From Fundidesulfovibrio magnetotacticus (GTDB lineage Bacteria > Desulfobacterota > Desulfovibrionia > Desulfovibrionales > Desulfovibrionaceae): 64,000 nt of DNA. Location: positions 105,944 through 169,943 of the forward strand of contig NZ_BLTE01000012.1 in assembly GCF_013019105.1 (NCBI RefSeq), given 5' to 3'. The notes under the pieces are model-generated. The model saw only the letters and a list, made by a program, of their open reading frames with translations, was not told the origin of the DNA and ran no database searches. Shown piece by piece: positions 49,997 through 58,084 of this stretch. Each line of letters starts with the position of its first letter. Within the stretch, counting starts at the first letter, position 1. Made by a program: the position numbers and the translations under genes.

Positions 49997-50875
49997 TCAG
50001 GCTTGGCCGGCCAGGCGCTTGAGCCCGCGGTAGGCCTCGTGCAGGGCGTCCACGGCGCGGCTCGCCAGGCGCAGGGCCAGGGCCTTGAGTTTCCACGCGT
50101 GTTCGACGTCCAGGCGGGCGTTGCGGTTGTAGGGGAACTCGGCCTTGAGGCTGTAGGGCGCCTCGCGGACTTTGCGCGCTTCCACGTAGAGCGAGATGGC
50201 GGGTTTGTTGTCGAAGCCGACGAAGCGGAAGTCGCGGGTGGTCTTGGTCAGAGTCCGGGCGTGCGGGTCCGTGACTTCGTAGCGCGTTCCCGCGTGCTCG
50301 ATGGCGTAGGGCTCGCGCAACTCCTCCAGGGAGGATTCCCGGTAGGCCGAGTGGACCACGTCGCCGAAGCCCCACTTTTCCAGGAGGATGCGCAGCATCT
50401 CGAAGTCGTAGTTGTAGGTGTGGGCATAGGAGCCCAAAGGTTCCAGGGCGGAGTCGAAGGCCAGGGTCTGGTGGCCCGGGGAGATCACCTGGTTCATGAA
50501 CATGCTTCCGAAGCCCAGGTGGTCCGCTGGGTGGATGGTGTCCTCGTTGCAGAAGTAGCTTTTGTCCTTCTCCAGGTAGGCCCTGGCGGCCTTCTCCAGG
50601 TCCGGGACGCTGATGCGCAGCAGGCCGCCCGGGCGCATGATCCGGTTGATCTCGGCCATGGACTGCTCGATCTTGAAGTGGGGGACGTGCTCCAGGGTGT
50701 GGGAGGTGTAGACCACGTCGTAGACGCCCGAGGGCAGGCGCGTGTTCCAGACCTTGCCGTGATGCTGCCACGGTTCGCGGTAAACCCCGGCCTGGCCGTC
50801 GAGCACGTCCCAGCCGGGGCGGCCCCAGGAGAGGCCTCCTCCGATGTTGATCTTCCGTTGAGCTTGTGCTGCCAT
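49997..50875 (-). CDS. Class I SAM-dependent methyltransferase
   Basis: 292 residues from the ATG at 50875, with AGGAGA seven bases upstream; a longer frame exists but lacks a ribosome site. KINIGGGLSWGRPGWDVLDGQ (8-28) includes the SAM-binding glycine loop, HTLEHVPHF and IMRPGGLLRISVPD match motifs II and III of Methyltransf_11. It is the first gene of the minus-strand unit running through the radical SAM genes toward pse. The last 40 residues are a basic amphipathic helix (ALHEAYRGLKRLAGQA). Target unknown. Confidence 0.82.
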   Translation of the reverse strand: MAAQAQRKINIGGGLSWGRPGWDVLDGQAGVYREPWQHHGKVWNTRLPSGVYDVVYTSHTLEHVPHFKIEQSMAEINRIMRPGGLLRISVPDLEKAARAYLEKDKSYFCNEDTIHPADHLGFGSMFMNQVISPGHQTLAFDSALEPLGSYAHTYNYDFEMLRILLEKWGFGDVVHSAYRESSLEELREPYAIEHAGTRYEVTDPHARTLTKTTRDFRFVGFDNKPAISLYVEARKVREAPYSLKAEFPYNRNARLDVEHAWKLKALALRLASRAVDALHEAYRGLKRLAGQA

Positions 50876-50913
50876 GGCTGTTCTCCTGCGCATCGGCGCG
50901 AGCATCTGGCGCA

Positions 50914-50942
50914 GAGGTAGGGGCAAGGGCCTCCGGTGTCAA
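50914..50942 (-). promoter_or_regulatory. Weak candidate promoter upstream of the pse-side minus-strand unit
   Basis: On the minus strand a perfect TTGACA lies at 50942-50937. A poor -10, TACCTC at 50919-50914, follows after a 17-bp spacer. It lies about 40 bp before the ATG of the methyltransferase gene at 50875, in the divergent gap to the plus-strand GT2 gene. The -35 is good and the -10 weak, so the call is tentative. Confidence 0.3.
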
Positions 50943-51050
50943 CCGGCCGCCGTTGCCAGCGCCCTGGAAACCGGATAGGTTTCCGCGTCGATCGAATCCC
51001 TGGCGCGCGCGGACAGCCTTGAGCCCGCGCGGGCATCCGGAGAAGCATCC

Positions 51051-52148
51051 ATGCTGCACGGCAAGACCGTGGCCGTCGTCGTGCCGGCCTACAACGAGGA
51101 AACGCAGATCCTGAAGGTCCTGGAGACCATGCCCGCGTTCGTGGACCGCATCGTGGTGGTCAACGACTGCTCCAAGGATCGTACGGCGGAGATCGTGCGC
51201 GACTACATGGCCCGGCACAACCAGGTCACCGCATGCCAGGGCGAGGGCTGCGAGCCCCTGGCGGCCACGCCCTACAACAAGGCCGAGCAGGTTCTGCGCA
51301 CCCTGAACAAGAAGGAGATCAACTTCTTCCTGCCCTCGGAAGTGGTCAACGAGACCCCGGAGAGCGACCGGGTGATCCTCATCAACAACCTGGTCAACGG
51401 CGGCGTGGGCACGGCCATCGCACGCGGCTACAAGTTCTGCAAGGACCTGCGCATCGACTGCACCGCCGTCATGGCAGGCGACGGCCAGATGGACCCCGAC
51501 GAGCTCGAAAGCATCTGCATGCCCGTGGTGGCCGAGAACATCGACTACGTGAAGGGCAACCGCCTCATCCACCGTTCGGCCTGGCTGGTGATCCCCAAGA
51601 TCCGCTACCTGGGCAATTCGGTGCTCTCCATGCTCACCAAGATCGCCTCGGGCTACTGGCGCGTCTCCGACACCCAGACGGGCTACACCGCCATCTCGCG
51701 CAAGGCCCTGGAGGCCATCCGCATCCACCAGATCTATCCCAGCTACGGCATGCCCAACGACATGCTCGTGAAGCTCAACATCGCCTACTGCACCCTGCGC
51801 GAGGTGGAGATCAAGCCCGTGTACGACGTGGGCGAAAGCTCCAAGATGAAGATCGGCAAGGTGATCCCCACCGTGTCCTGGCTTCTGTGCAAGAATTTCT
51901 TCAAACGGTTGTGGATCAAGTACCTTTTCAAGGACTTCCACCCCATCTTCGTGCTCTACCACCTCTCCTTCCTGCTGCTCTTCCTGGCGGGGGGGCTGGG
52001 CATGCGCCTGCTGGGGGAGTTCATCGCGGGGCAGTCCTGGACCAGCGTGTCGCTGCTCATTTTCGCCTTCCTCTCCATCAACGGCTTCCAGTCGTTGCTC
52101 TCGGCCATGTGGATGGACATGCAGGACAACGACCGCTTCTACAAATGA
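51051..52148 (+). CDS. Family 2 glycosyltransferase with insertion and C-terminal membrane region
   Basis: 365 residues; GGAGAA precedes the ATG by eight bases. VAVVVPAYNEETQIL (7-21) and IVVVNDCSKDRTAE are the GT2 core and VMAGDGQMDPDEL carries the DxD-like motif (as DGQ). Between them, at about 62-115, is a longer insertion with QGEGCEPLAATPYNKAEQ and FFLPSEVVNETPE that ordinary GT2 enzymes lack. The C-terminal 100 residues contain two or three membrane helices. It is separated from the large locus by a divergent promoter region and transcribed away. Likely a polyprenyl-linked glycosyltransferase. Confidence 0.82.
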   Translation: MLHGKTVAVVVPAYNEETQILKVLETMPAFVDRIVVVNDCSKDRTAEIVRDYMARHNQVTACQGEGCEPLAATPYNKAEQVLRTLNKKEINFFLPSEVVNETPESDRVILINNLVNGGVGTAIARGYKFCKDLRIDCTAVMAGDGQMDPDELESICMPVVAENIDYVKGNRLIHRSAWLVIPKIRYLGNSVLSMLTKIASGYWRVSDTQTGYTAISRKALEAIRIHQIYPSYGMPNDMLVKLNIAYCTLREVEIKPVYDVGESSKMKIGKVIPTVSWLLCKNFFKRLWIKYLFKDFHPIFVLYHLSFLLLFLAGGLGMRLLGEFIAGQSWTSVSLLIFAFLSINGFQSLLSAMWMDMQDNDRFYK

Positions 52149-52240
52149 CGCGAGAGACCTTCCGGGGCTTCCGCCCCGGTCGGCTCTGGGCTATGGTCGC
52201 GCCCTGAACGGCCCAACCCGCTTTCCCGAGGTGTTCGATC

Positions 52241-52831
52241 ATGCAGCGCAAGAGCTTTCCGGTCCTGACGATCCTTCTCGCGGCCCTTCTGGCCCTCTCC
52301 TGGGCCGGGCCCGCCGCTGCCCAGAACAGGGACTACGTGGCCCTGACCACCTCCAAGGGCGCCATCGTCCTGGAACTCTACCCCGACAAGGCCCCACAGA
52401 CCGTGGCCAACTTCCTGTCCTACGTGAAGGAGGGCTTCTACGACGGGCTCGTCTTCCACCGCGTGATCAATGGCTTCATGATCCAGGGCGGCGGCATGGA
52501 CAAGAACCTCCAGCCCAAGCAGGGACGCCCGCCCATCAAGAACGAGGCCGACAACGGGCTCAAGAACGAAGCCTACACCATCGCCATGGCCCGCACTCCG
52601 GTCCCGGACTCGGCCACCTCCCAATTCTTCATCAACGTCAAGGACAACCGCCAGCTCGACCACTCCGGCAAGACCCCCAACGGATGGGGCTACGCAGTGT
52701 TCGGCAAGGTGGTGGAGGGCCGCGAGGTGGTGGACGCTATCAAGGCCGTGCCCACCGGCATGCGCGCCGGACTTGCCGACGTGCCCGTGGAGTCCGTGGT
52801 GATCCTCAAGGCCGAGACGGTCAAACGCTGA
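52241..52831 (+). CDS. Secreted cyclophilin-type peptidyl-prolyl isomerase
   Basis: 196 residues with a signal peptide ending near AAA at 27-28 (LAALLALSWAGPAAAQ). The cyclophilin core shows GAIVLELYPDKAPQTVANF, FYDGLVFHRVINGFMIQGGG (catalytic Arg in FHRV) and MARTPVPDSATSQFFINVKDN. It catalyses cis-trans isomerisation of prolyl bonds in the periplasm and helps envelope protein folding. GAGGTG lies upstream of the ATG. It is followed 16 bp later by the DUF3124 gene, with a GGAGG ribosome site between. Confidence in family is high. Confidence 0.93.
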   Translation: MQRKSFPVLTILLAALLALSWAGPAAAQNRDYVALTTSKGAIVLELYPDKAPQTVANFLSYVKEGFYDGLVFHRVINGFMIQGGGMDKNLQPKQGRPPIKNEADNGLKNEAYTIAMARTPVPDSATSQFFINVKDNRQLDHSGKTPNGWGYAVFGKVVEGREVVDAIKAVPTGMRAGLADVPVESVVILKAETVKR

Positions 52832-52847
52832 AACGGAGGCTCGCCCC

Positions 52848-53330
52848 ATGGCCCCGCGTTCCGGCTTCGCGCCCCGCGCCGCGCTGGCGGCGCTCGTCCT
52901 GGCTCTTGCCCTGCTGGCCGCCCCCGCCCTGGCGGGCGGCCCCTCCAAGGGCCAGACCCTCTACGTGCCGTGCTATTCCCACATCTACCACGGCATCAAG
53001 ACCCGGCCCATCGACCTGACCATCACCCTCTCCGCGCGCAACACCGACCCCGCGCGCCCCGTGCGCCTGCTGGAGGTGGACTACTACGACACCGCAGGCA
53101 AGCTGGTGAAACGCCACCTGGAGAAGCCCATGGTCCTGGAGCCCCTGGCCACGGCGGAATTCATCGTGGGACAGACCGACGTGACCGGCGGCTCGGGGGC
53201 CAACTTCCTGGTGCGCTGGAGCGCGGAGGAGCCCGTGAGCCCGCTCCTGGTGGAGGCCGTGATGATCGGCACCTCGGCCCAGCAGGGCATCTCCTTCACC
53301 AGCCGGGGGTTGCCCGTGGCCGGGCGCTGA
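52848..53330 (+). CDS. DUF3124-family exported protein
   Basis: 160 residues with a signal peptide (AALVLALALLAAPALAGG; cleavage probably near residue 29). The mature part begins GQTLYVPCYSHIYHG, continues IDLTITLSARNTDPARPV and ends with a GGSGANFLVRWSAEEP segment. This pattern is DUF3124, a family of small exported beta-rich proteins without known function. GGAGG is placed eight bases before the ATG. It is probably co-transcribed with the cyclophilin gene. A single cysteine in YVPCYS could carry a disulfide or ligand. Confidence 0.85.
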   Translation: MAPRSGFAPRAALAALVLALALLAAPALAGGPSKGQTLYVPCYSHIYHGIKTRPIDLTITLSARNTDPARPVRLLEVDYYDTAGKLVKRHLEKPMVLEPLATAEFIVGQTDVTGGSGANFLVRWSAEEPVSPLLVEAVMIGTSAQQGISFTSRGLPVAGR

Positions 53331-53517
53331 CCGGCCGCCGCGCCGCCCCTGCCCCGGGGCGGGCGCGGAACAATCCACACGCTGCCGCTGCCGCACGTCC
53401 GGGCCTGGGCGTCGCGTCCCTGCGCCCCGGCGTCTCGCCGTCCGGTCCGGCCGCGGCGCACCGGAGGCCAAGCTCCCGGGTTGGCAAGCGGCCCGCTTGG
53501 GCGTATCTCCCCGGGCC

Positions 53518-54468
53518 ATGACCCTCGAACAGTTCGCGGCCCAGCACGCCTGGCCCCTGGCGAAGCTCCTGGCCGGGCTCTGCGTGAGCCTTCTCCTGGC
53601 CAACCTCCTGGAAACCCTCAACTGGACCCGCTCCCTGGCCCGCTTCGCCCGCCCCCTGGTGCGCGCCGGGCACATGCGCGACGTGACCGGGGCCAGCTTC
53701 ACCCTGGCCTTCTTCTCGGGCATGGCCGCCAACACCATGCTGGCCGAGGCCCACCGCGACGGCACGCTCAGCGACCGCGAGCTCATTCTCTCCAACCTCT
53801 TCAATTCGCTGCCCACCTACTTCCTGCACCTGCCCACCATGCTCCTGGTGGCGGGGCCGTTCATCGGCCCGGCGGCCTTCGTCTACGTGGGGCTCACCCT
53901 GGGTGCGGCGGTGTTGCGTTCGGCGGGCATCGTGGCCGCCGGGCGGGCGCTCCTGCCCAGGCCTCCGGAGGACTGCCTGGAGTGCCGCCTGCCGGAGCGC
54001 GGCCCCACCTGGCGCGAGGCCCTGGCCAAGAGCTGGCGGCGTTTCAAGCGGCGCATCGTGAAGATCTGCCTGATCACCGCGCCCATCTACGCGGCCATGG
54101 CCTGGCTCAACCAGGCGGGTTTCTTCGCGGCCGCCGAACGCTTCGTGGGCGAACGGCTGGCCTTCTTGGACTGGCTCTCGCCCAAGGCGGCCTCCATCGT
54201 GGTCTTCGGCATGGCGGCGGAGTTCACGGCGGGCCTGGCGGCCGCCGGGGCGCTTCTGAACGCCGGGGAGCTGCCCGTGAAGGAGGTGGTGCTGGCCCTT
54301 CTGGCGGGCAACATCCTCTCCACGCCCGTGCGGGCCTTCCGCCATCAGTTCCCCTACTACGCGGGCATCTTCCGCCCGGCCCTGGCCATGCGGCTCATCG
54401 TGCACAACCAGGCCTTCCGGGCCGCGAGCCTGGTGGCAGTGGGCGTGGTCTACTGGCTCGCGGCCTAG
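53518..54468 (+). CDS. Nucleoside recognition domain (Gate-like) membrane protein
   Basis: 316 residues from the ATG at 53518; a TTG at 53497 is in frame but less likely. It is polytopic with MTLEQF followed by a helix, then FSGMAANTMLAEAHRDGTLSDRELILSNLFNSLP, which is the polar stretch typical of nucleoside-recognition/spore-maturation proteins. A second copy of the pattern lies near VFGMAAEFTAGLAAAGALLN. The family is implicated in transport of small solutes and is poorly understood. There is no good Shine-Dalgarno sequence. It ends 36 bp before an inverted repeat. Transport role inferred. Confidence 0.8.
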   Translation: MTLEQFAAQHAWPLAKLLAGLCVSLLLANLLETLNWTRSLARFARPLVRAGHMRDVTGASFTLAFFSGMAANTMLAEAHRDGTLSDRELILSNLFNSLPTYFLHLPTMLLVAGPFIGPAAFVYVGLTLGAAVLRSAGIVAAGRALLPRPPEDCLECRLPERGPTWREALAKSWRRFKRRIVKICLITAPIYAAMAWLNQAGFFAAAERFVGERLAFLDWLSPKAASIVVFGMAAEFTAGLAAAGALLNAGELPVKEVVLALLAGNILSTPVRAFRHQFPYYAGIFRPALAMRLIVHNQAFRAASLVAVGVVYWLAA

Positions 54469-54503
54469 CGGCCCGTTGGCGAATCCTCTCTGGCTGCGTT
54501 GCC

Positions 54504-54559
54504 GGGAGGAAGCCAAACCCTCACTCGAGTGAGTTACGCTTCGGGCTTGGCTTCTTCCC
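54504..54559. repeat. Inverted-repeat element (cruciform) between two plus-strand genes
   Basis: The outer arms at 54504-54516 and 54547-54559 pair over 13 bp (one G-U), and the inner CTCACTCGAGTGAG at 54520-54533 is a perfect 14-bp palindrome. It lies between the nucleoside-recognition gene and the AlkD-like gene. The hairpin could terminate transcription of the first gene, but no strong T-run follows. A TTTTTGAACAGGCTG stretch at 54576-54590 looks like a short repeat common between genes in this group, from memory. Transposition remnant or REP-like element is possible. Confidence 0.6.
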
Positions 54560-54644
54560 ATGCCTTGCCAGCGAGTTTTTGAACAGGCTGCAAGAATGGC
54601 TCTTTCAACGGGCAGCCAGTCTGCCCCGGGAACGGGAGGCGGTG

Positions 54645-55355
54645 ATGACGCAGGCCGAAATCCAGGCGCAAGAGCTGGCCCGGCGCATCCGGTCCATGGG
54701 CAGCGAGCGCAATCGCGCGGGCATGGCGCGCTTCGGCATCAACACGGCCCGCGCCGCCGGGGTGGGCATGGCCCCCCTGCGCCCCCTGGCCCGCGCCCAC
54801 CGGGGCGACCACGCCCTGGCCCTGGCCCTTTGGGACGCAGGGCTCCACGAGGCGCGCATCCTGGCCTGCATGATCGACGACCCACGCCAGGCGGACAGGG
54901 AGCAGCTGGAGCGCTGGGCGCTGGACTTGGACTCCTGGGACCTCACGGACCAGCTCTGCAACAAGCTCGTGGCGCGCTCCCCCCTGGCCTGGGAGCTGGC
55001 CTCGGTCTGGGCAGCTCGGGAGGAGGAGTTCGTGCGCCGCGCCGGGTTTTCGCTGATCGCGCAGCTGGCCGTGCACCACAAGAAGGTCCCGGACGAGGAG
55101 TTCCTGCGATTTTTCGCGCTCATCGAGGCCCACGCGTGCGATGCGCGCAACTTCGTGAAGAAGGCCGTGAACTGGGCCCTGCGCCAGTTGGGCAAACGCT
55201 CGTCCTTTCTTCGCGGGCATGCGGAGGCAACGGCCGACCGACTTCTGGCGCAGGGGTCGGCCCCGGCGCGCTGGATTGCCCGGGACGCCCTGCGCGAGCT
55301 TGCCTTCGCGCGCTCCGGTTCGCGACGGGAGAAGAAGGTGTCCGCTGTTTCTTGA
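54645..55355 (+). CDS. DNA alkylation repair protein (AlkD-like HEAT repeat)
   Basis: 236 residues from the ATG at 54645 with GGGAGG eight bases upstream. It is an all-helical protein with ARAHRGDHALALALWDAGLHEARILACMIDDP and WDLTDQLCNKLV, FSLIAQLAVHHKK and DARNFVKKAVNWALRQLGK repeats, matching AlkD-type HEAT repeats. These excise or bind bulky alkylated bases such as N3/N7-alkylpurines. Tryptophan and aspartate residues (W-D in ALWDAG, DSWDLTDQ) are at positions used by AlkD for base contact. No operon partner is evident. Confidence 0.85.
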   Translation: MTQAEIQAQELARRIRSMGSERNRAGMARFGINTARAAGVGMAPLRPLARAHRGDHALALALWDAGLHEARILACMIDDPRQADREQLERWALDLDSWDLTDQLCNKLVARSPLAWELASVWAAREEEFVRRAGFSLIAQLAVHHKKVPDEEFLRFFALIEAHACDARNFVKKAVNWALRQLGKRSSFLRGHAEATADRLLAQGSAPARWIARDALRELAFARSGSRREKKVSAVS

Positions 55356-55422
55356 CGCCTGACGGTGATTTGGATAGAGGGAAGACGATGTTTCATTCGT
55401 CGTTTTCCAGGGGAGTGTCAGG

Positions 55423-56742
55423 ATGAGGCGGTCAGTGTTTGTCGTGTTGTTGGTTTGTTTGGTCGTATTGCTGGGTGGATGCGGTATTCAAAAAGTTTCG
55501 CCTATCGAGTATCATGCCATCGACGTTCCGGCCGGGAAGAAAAGCAAATCCATCGCCCTGCGCAAGGTGGTGTCCAAAGTTTCGCGCGGAACCCGCGTGG
55601 GGAGCAAAGGCATCGGCCTGGCCTGCGCCAGGCTGAGCGACGTGACCTGGCGGGCGGGGCGCAAGGGCATCAGCGACGAGGAATGGACCAGCGCCTTCTA
55701 TGAAGAGATGCGCGCGGCCAACTACACCGTGGTGGGCGACCCGGACAATCTCTTTGAGGAACGCAAATCCTCCGAGATCGTGCTCGGGGCCAAGGTCCTG
55801 GATGTGACCCACAACATCTGCTACCCCATGCCCAACATGTGGGGCTGGGGCGGGGCCATGATCTACACCGACGGCGTCGCCTCCTCCACCATCACGGTGG
55901 AGTGGCAGGTCTACGATCCCCTGGACAAGAAGGTGCTCCACACCCAGGTCACCAAGGGCGCGGCCTCGGTGGACTTCTCGGGCGACGACGCCGAGGTGAG
56001 CCTCGCGGCGGCCTTCAGCAACGCCGCCAAGGGGCTGCTGGCCGACCAGAAATTCCATCAACTGATGCTGCGCGACGACGATGCCACCCCTGCCGACGAG
56101 ACTTTCGTGCCCGGCCCGGTCACGTCCGCCTCACCCGGCCCCGTGTCCGCCGACAACCCTTCCATGGGAACGGTGCCCCTGGCCAAGGGAGGCGTTTTGA
56201 GTCTGCCCGAGGTGCAAAAGCGCGTGGTGATGCTCCAGCAGGGCAGCGGCCACGGTTCGGGCTTCCTGGTGGGCGATTCCGGCCTCATCCTGACCAACGA
56301 CCACGTGGTGAAGGACAGCAAGCAGATCCGGGTGGTCTACCCGGACGGCACCAGGGTTCAGGGGCGTGTCCTGAAGACGGACCCGCGCCAGGACGTGGCC
56401 CTCGTGCAGGTGGATTCTTCGTCCCTGGGCGGCTTGAAGGTCCGCCTGGAGGACCTGCCGGTGGGGAGTGACGTCTACGCCATAGGCGCGCCGTACGACA
56501 AGAACCTCCAGGGGTCGGTGAGCAAGGGCGTGGTGAGCAACTACCGGGTCAACCAGAAAGGGCGCTGGCTGCAAAGCGACACGACCATCAACGGAGGCAA
56601 CAGCGGCGGCCCGCTGGTGGACGCTCAGGGCCGTGTTGTGGGCATGTGTTCCTGGAGTGTGAGAGCCGATGACGTGGTAGGCTTGAACTTTTTCGTGCCC
56701 ATCGCCGACGCCCTGCGGGTGATGGGGCTTTCGGCCCAGTAG
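55423..56742 (+). CDS. Lipoprotein trypsin-like serine protease (S1C) with novel N-terminal domain
   Basis: 439 residues. The lipobox LLGGC makes Cys20 the lipidated residue. The protease domain, 260-439, has His294 in LTNDHVVKD, Asp324 in PRQDVALVQVD and Ser394 in NGGNSGGPLVD. There is no visible PDZ domain. Residues 25-215 form a separate domain (KSIALRKVVSKVSRGTRVG, then NICYPMPNMWGWGG and TITVEWQVYDPLDKKVLHT) that I do not recognise. Anchoring in an outer or inner membrane leaflet is inferred from the lipoprotein signal. It could act in envelope protein quality control. The gene stands alone. Confidence 0.88.
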   Translation: MRRSVFVVLLVCLVVLLGGCGIQKVSPIEYHAIDVPAGKKSKSIALRKVVSKVSRGTRVGSKGIGLACARLSDVTWRAGRKGISDEEWTSAFYEEMRAANYTVVGDPDNLFEERKSSEIVLGAKVLDVTHNICYPMPNMWGWGGAMIYTDGVASSTITVEWQVYDPLDKKVLHTQVTKGAASVDFSGDDAEVSLAAAFSNAAKGLLADQKFHQLMLRDDDATPADETFVPGPVTSASPGPVSADNPSMGTVPLAKGGVLSLPEVQKRVVMLQQGSGHGSGFLVGDSGLILTNDHVVKDSKQIRVVYPDGTRVQGRVLKTDPRQDVALVQVDSSSLGGLKVRLEDLPVGSDVYAIGAPYDKNLQGSVSKGVVSNYRVNQKGRWLQSDTTINGGNSGGPLVDAQGRVVGMCSWSVRADDVVGLNFFVPIADALRVMGLSAQ

Positions 56743-57047
56743 TCCGACGGAGTGCGGCCCGGTCCGGCCGGTTCCGGCAGGAAGCGGACGCCGGGTCCAT
56801 GCGCCCGGCTGATTCTCCGGCCAGGCCGGGCAGGGTGAGGCGTTCGCCATGTCCAGCGGATCGGCTCCGCTGCCGGGGCCGGAACTCTTTGCCGTCATCC
56901 CGAACGGCGCGTCCCTGTCGGTGATGCATCAAGATGCCAAGCGCCGTCGCGGCGACACCTGTCCGCGACGGCGTTTGGCATTCCCGCGCGGAAGCGCCGC
57001 CCGGGAAGGGGGCGGGCCTCCGGCGGGGACCTCGTCTCGCGGCGCGG
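56743..57047. other. 305-bp convergent intergenic region without a gene
   Basis: It separates the plus-strand lipoprotein protease gene (ending at 56742) from the minus-strand phage-like gene (ending at 57048). Short reading frames exist, but none has a plausible ribosome site or protein composition. The main structure is a long hairpin at 56935-56980, annotated separately. GC content stays high throughout. I see no tRNA or attachment site. Confidence 0.6.
56935..56980. terminator. Long hairpin between convergent genes, likely bidirectional terminator
   Basis: Arms TGCCAAGCGCCGTCGCGG (56935-56952) and its complement (56963-56980) pair over 18 bp with a single G-U wobble and a 10-nt loop. It lies between the ends of the protease gene and the phage-like gene, the right place for a shared terminator. 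There is no long U-tract on either strand, so a purely intrinsic mechanism is not certain. Confidence 0.6.
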
Positions 57048-58067
57048 CTACCGGATGAGCCGCCCGGCGAAGTTGCTGCCAATGGTGATGGCCGAGCCCA
57101 GGATGGGGTTGAACATGCCCGCCACGCCGCCCACCAGGCTGCCCGCCGAGGCGATGAGCCCCCCCGCCGAGTTCTGGGACGACAGGTTGGCCTGCTCGCG
57201 CATCATTTTCTTCTGCCAGCGCTCCACCTCGGGGTCCACGTTGGACCAGATGCCCCAGGTGCGGTTCCAGGCGGCCTCGTTCTGGTCCGTGTCCCAGGAG
57301 AGGCGCTGCATGTTCCAGTCCTGGAGGCTCTGGGCCATCATGTTGTTGTAGTTCACCTGCCGCTGGGCCATGGCGTCGTTCCAGTCGCGCTGGGCGGTGG
57401 AGGCGTTCCAGTTCCAGTCGTTGGCCTGGGAGTTGTCCTGGAAGAGCAGGTTCTGCATCTGCTCGTTCTCGGAGAGACGGTTCTGCCAGACGTTGTAGGC
57501 CATCTGGTTGGACGCGTCGTTCTCGCGCATGCGCGCCTGCCAGGCGGCCATGGCCTGGTCCTGGGCGTAGCGCTGGTCCTGGGCCTGGAAGTCGTAGCGT
57601 TTGGCGGCGGCGTTGGCCGCGTTGCCGGTCAGCGCGTCCATGTAGCTTTCGGTGACCTGGCCGTCCATTTGACGGGTGAACTGGCTGGAGCCGTAGAGGC
57701 CCCGGGAGGAGTAGGCGTCGGCCAGGTCGCGTTTCGCCGTCTCGTAGGCCTTCTGGGCCGCGCGCTCGCCGGGGGCCTTGAGCGAGAGTTCGTAGCGGTC
57801 GTAGTCGCCGTCCCGGAAACCCTTGTAGTCGGGCGCGGCCTGGGCGTAGGTTTTGTAGGAGGGATCGGCGCCGGGAGCGTACTTCTGGTAATTGAAGCTC
57901 TGGTAGGAAGGGGCGCTCCATGGGGTGTTGGCCGGGGCCTGGGCCTTGTTGCCCCACCATTGGGCGTCGTTCAGGAAGGAGGCCTTGCCGTAGGGGTCCA
58001 CGTTGTTCTGGTTGGCGAAGATGTGGGCCTGCTGGAGGCCGAAGGTGGAAGGACCGTTGTAGTCCAT
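57048..58067 (-). CDS. Phage-virion-like protein with Gln/Asn/Trp-rich helical repeats
   Basis: 339 residues from the ATG at 58067 with AGGAGA upstream. The N-terminal part is tyrosine/alanine/proline-rich. Residues about 180-290 form a long helical stretch with many Gln, Asn, Asp, Trp and Met (NLSRENEQMQN-like, QRDWNDAMAQRQ, NNMMAQSLQDWN). The C-terminus is a glycine/alanine-rich hydrophobic segment (GGLIASAGSLVGG). This pattern suits an internal virion or DNA-ejection protein of podoviruses. No capsid, portal or terminase gene is nearby. Similarity is by pattern only. Confidence 0.5.
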   Translation of the reverse strand: MDYNGPSTFGLQQAHIFANQNNVDPYGKASFLNDAQWWGNKAQAPANTPWSAPSYQSFNYQKYAPGADPSYKTYAQAAPDYKGFRDGDYDRYELSLKAPGERAAQKAYETAKRDLADAYSSRGLYGSSQFTRQMDGQVTESYMDALTGNAANAAAKRYDFQAQDQRYAQDQAMAAWQARMRENDASNQMAYNVWQNRLSENEQMQNLLFQDNSQANDWNWNASTAQRDWNDAMAQRQVNYNNMMAQSLQDWNMQRLSWDTDQNEAAWNRTWGIWSNVDPEVERWQKKMMREQANLSSQNSAGGLIASAGSLVGGVAGMFNPILGSAITIGSNFAGRLIR

Positions 58068-58084
58068 GGGGATTCTCCTTTCGG

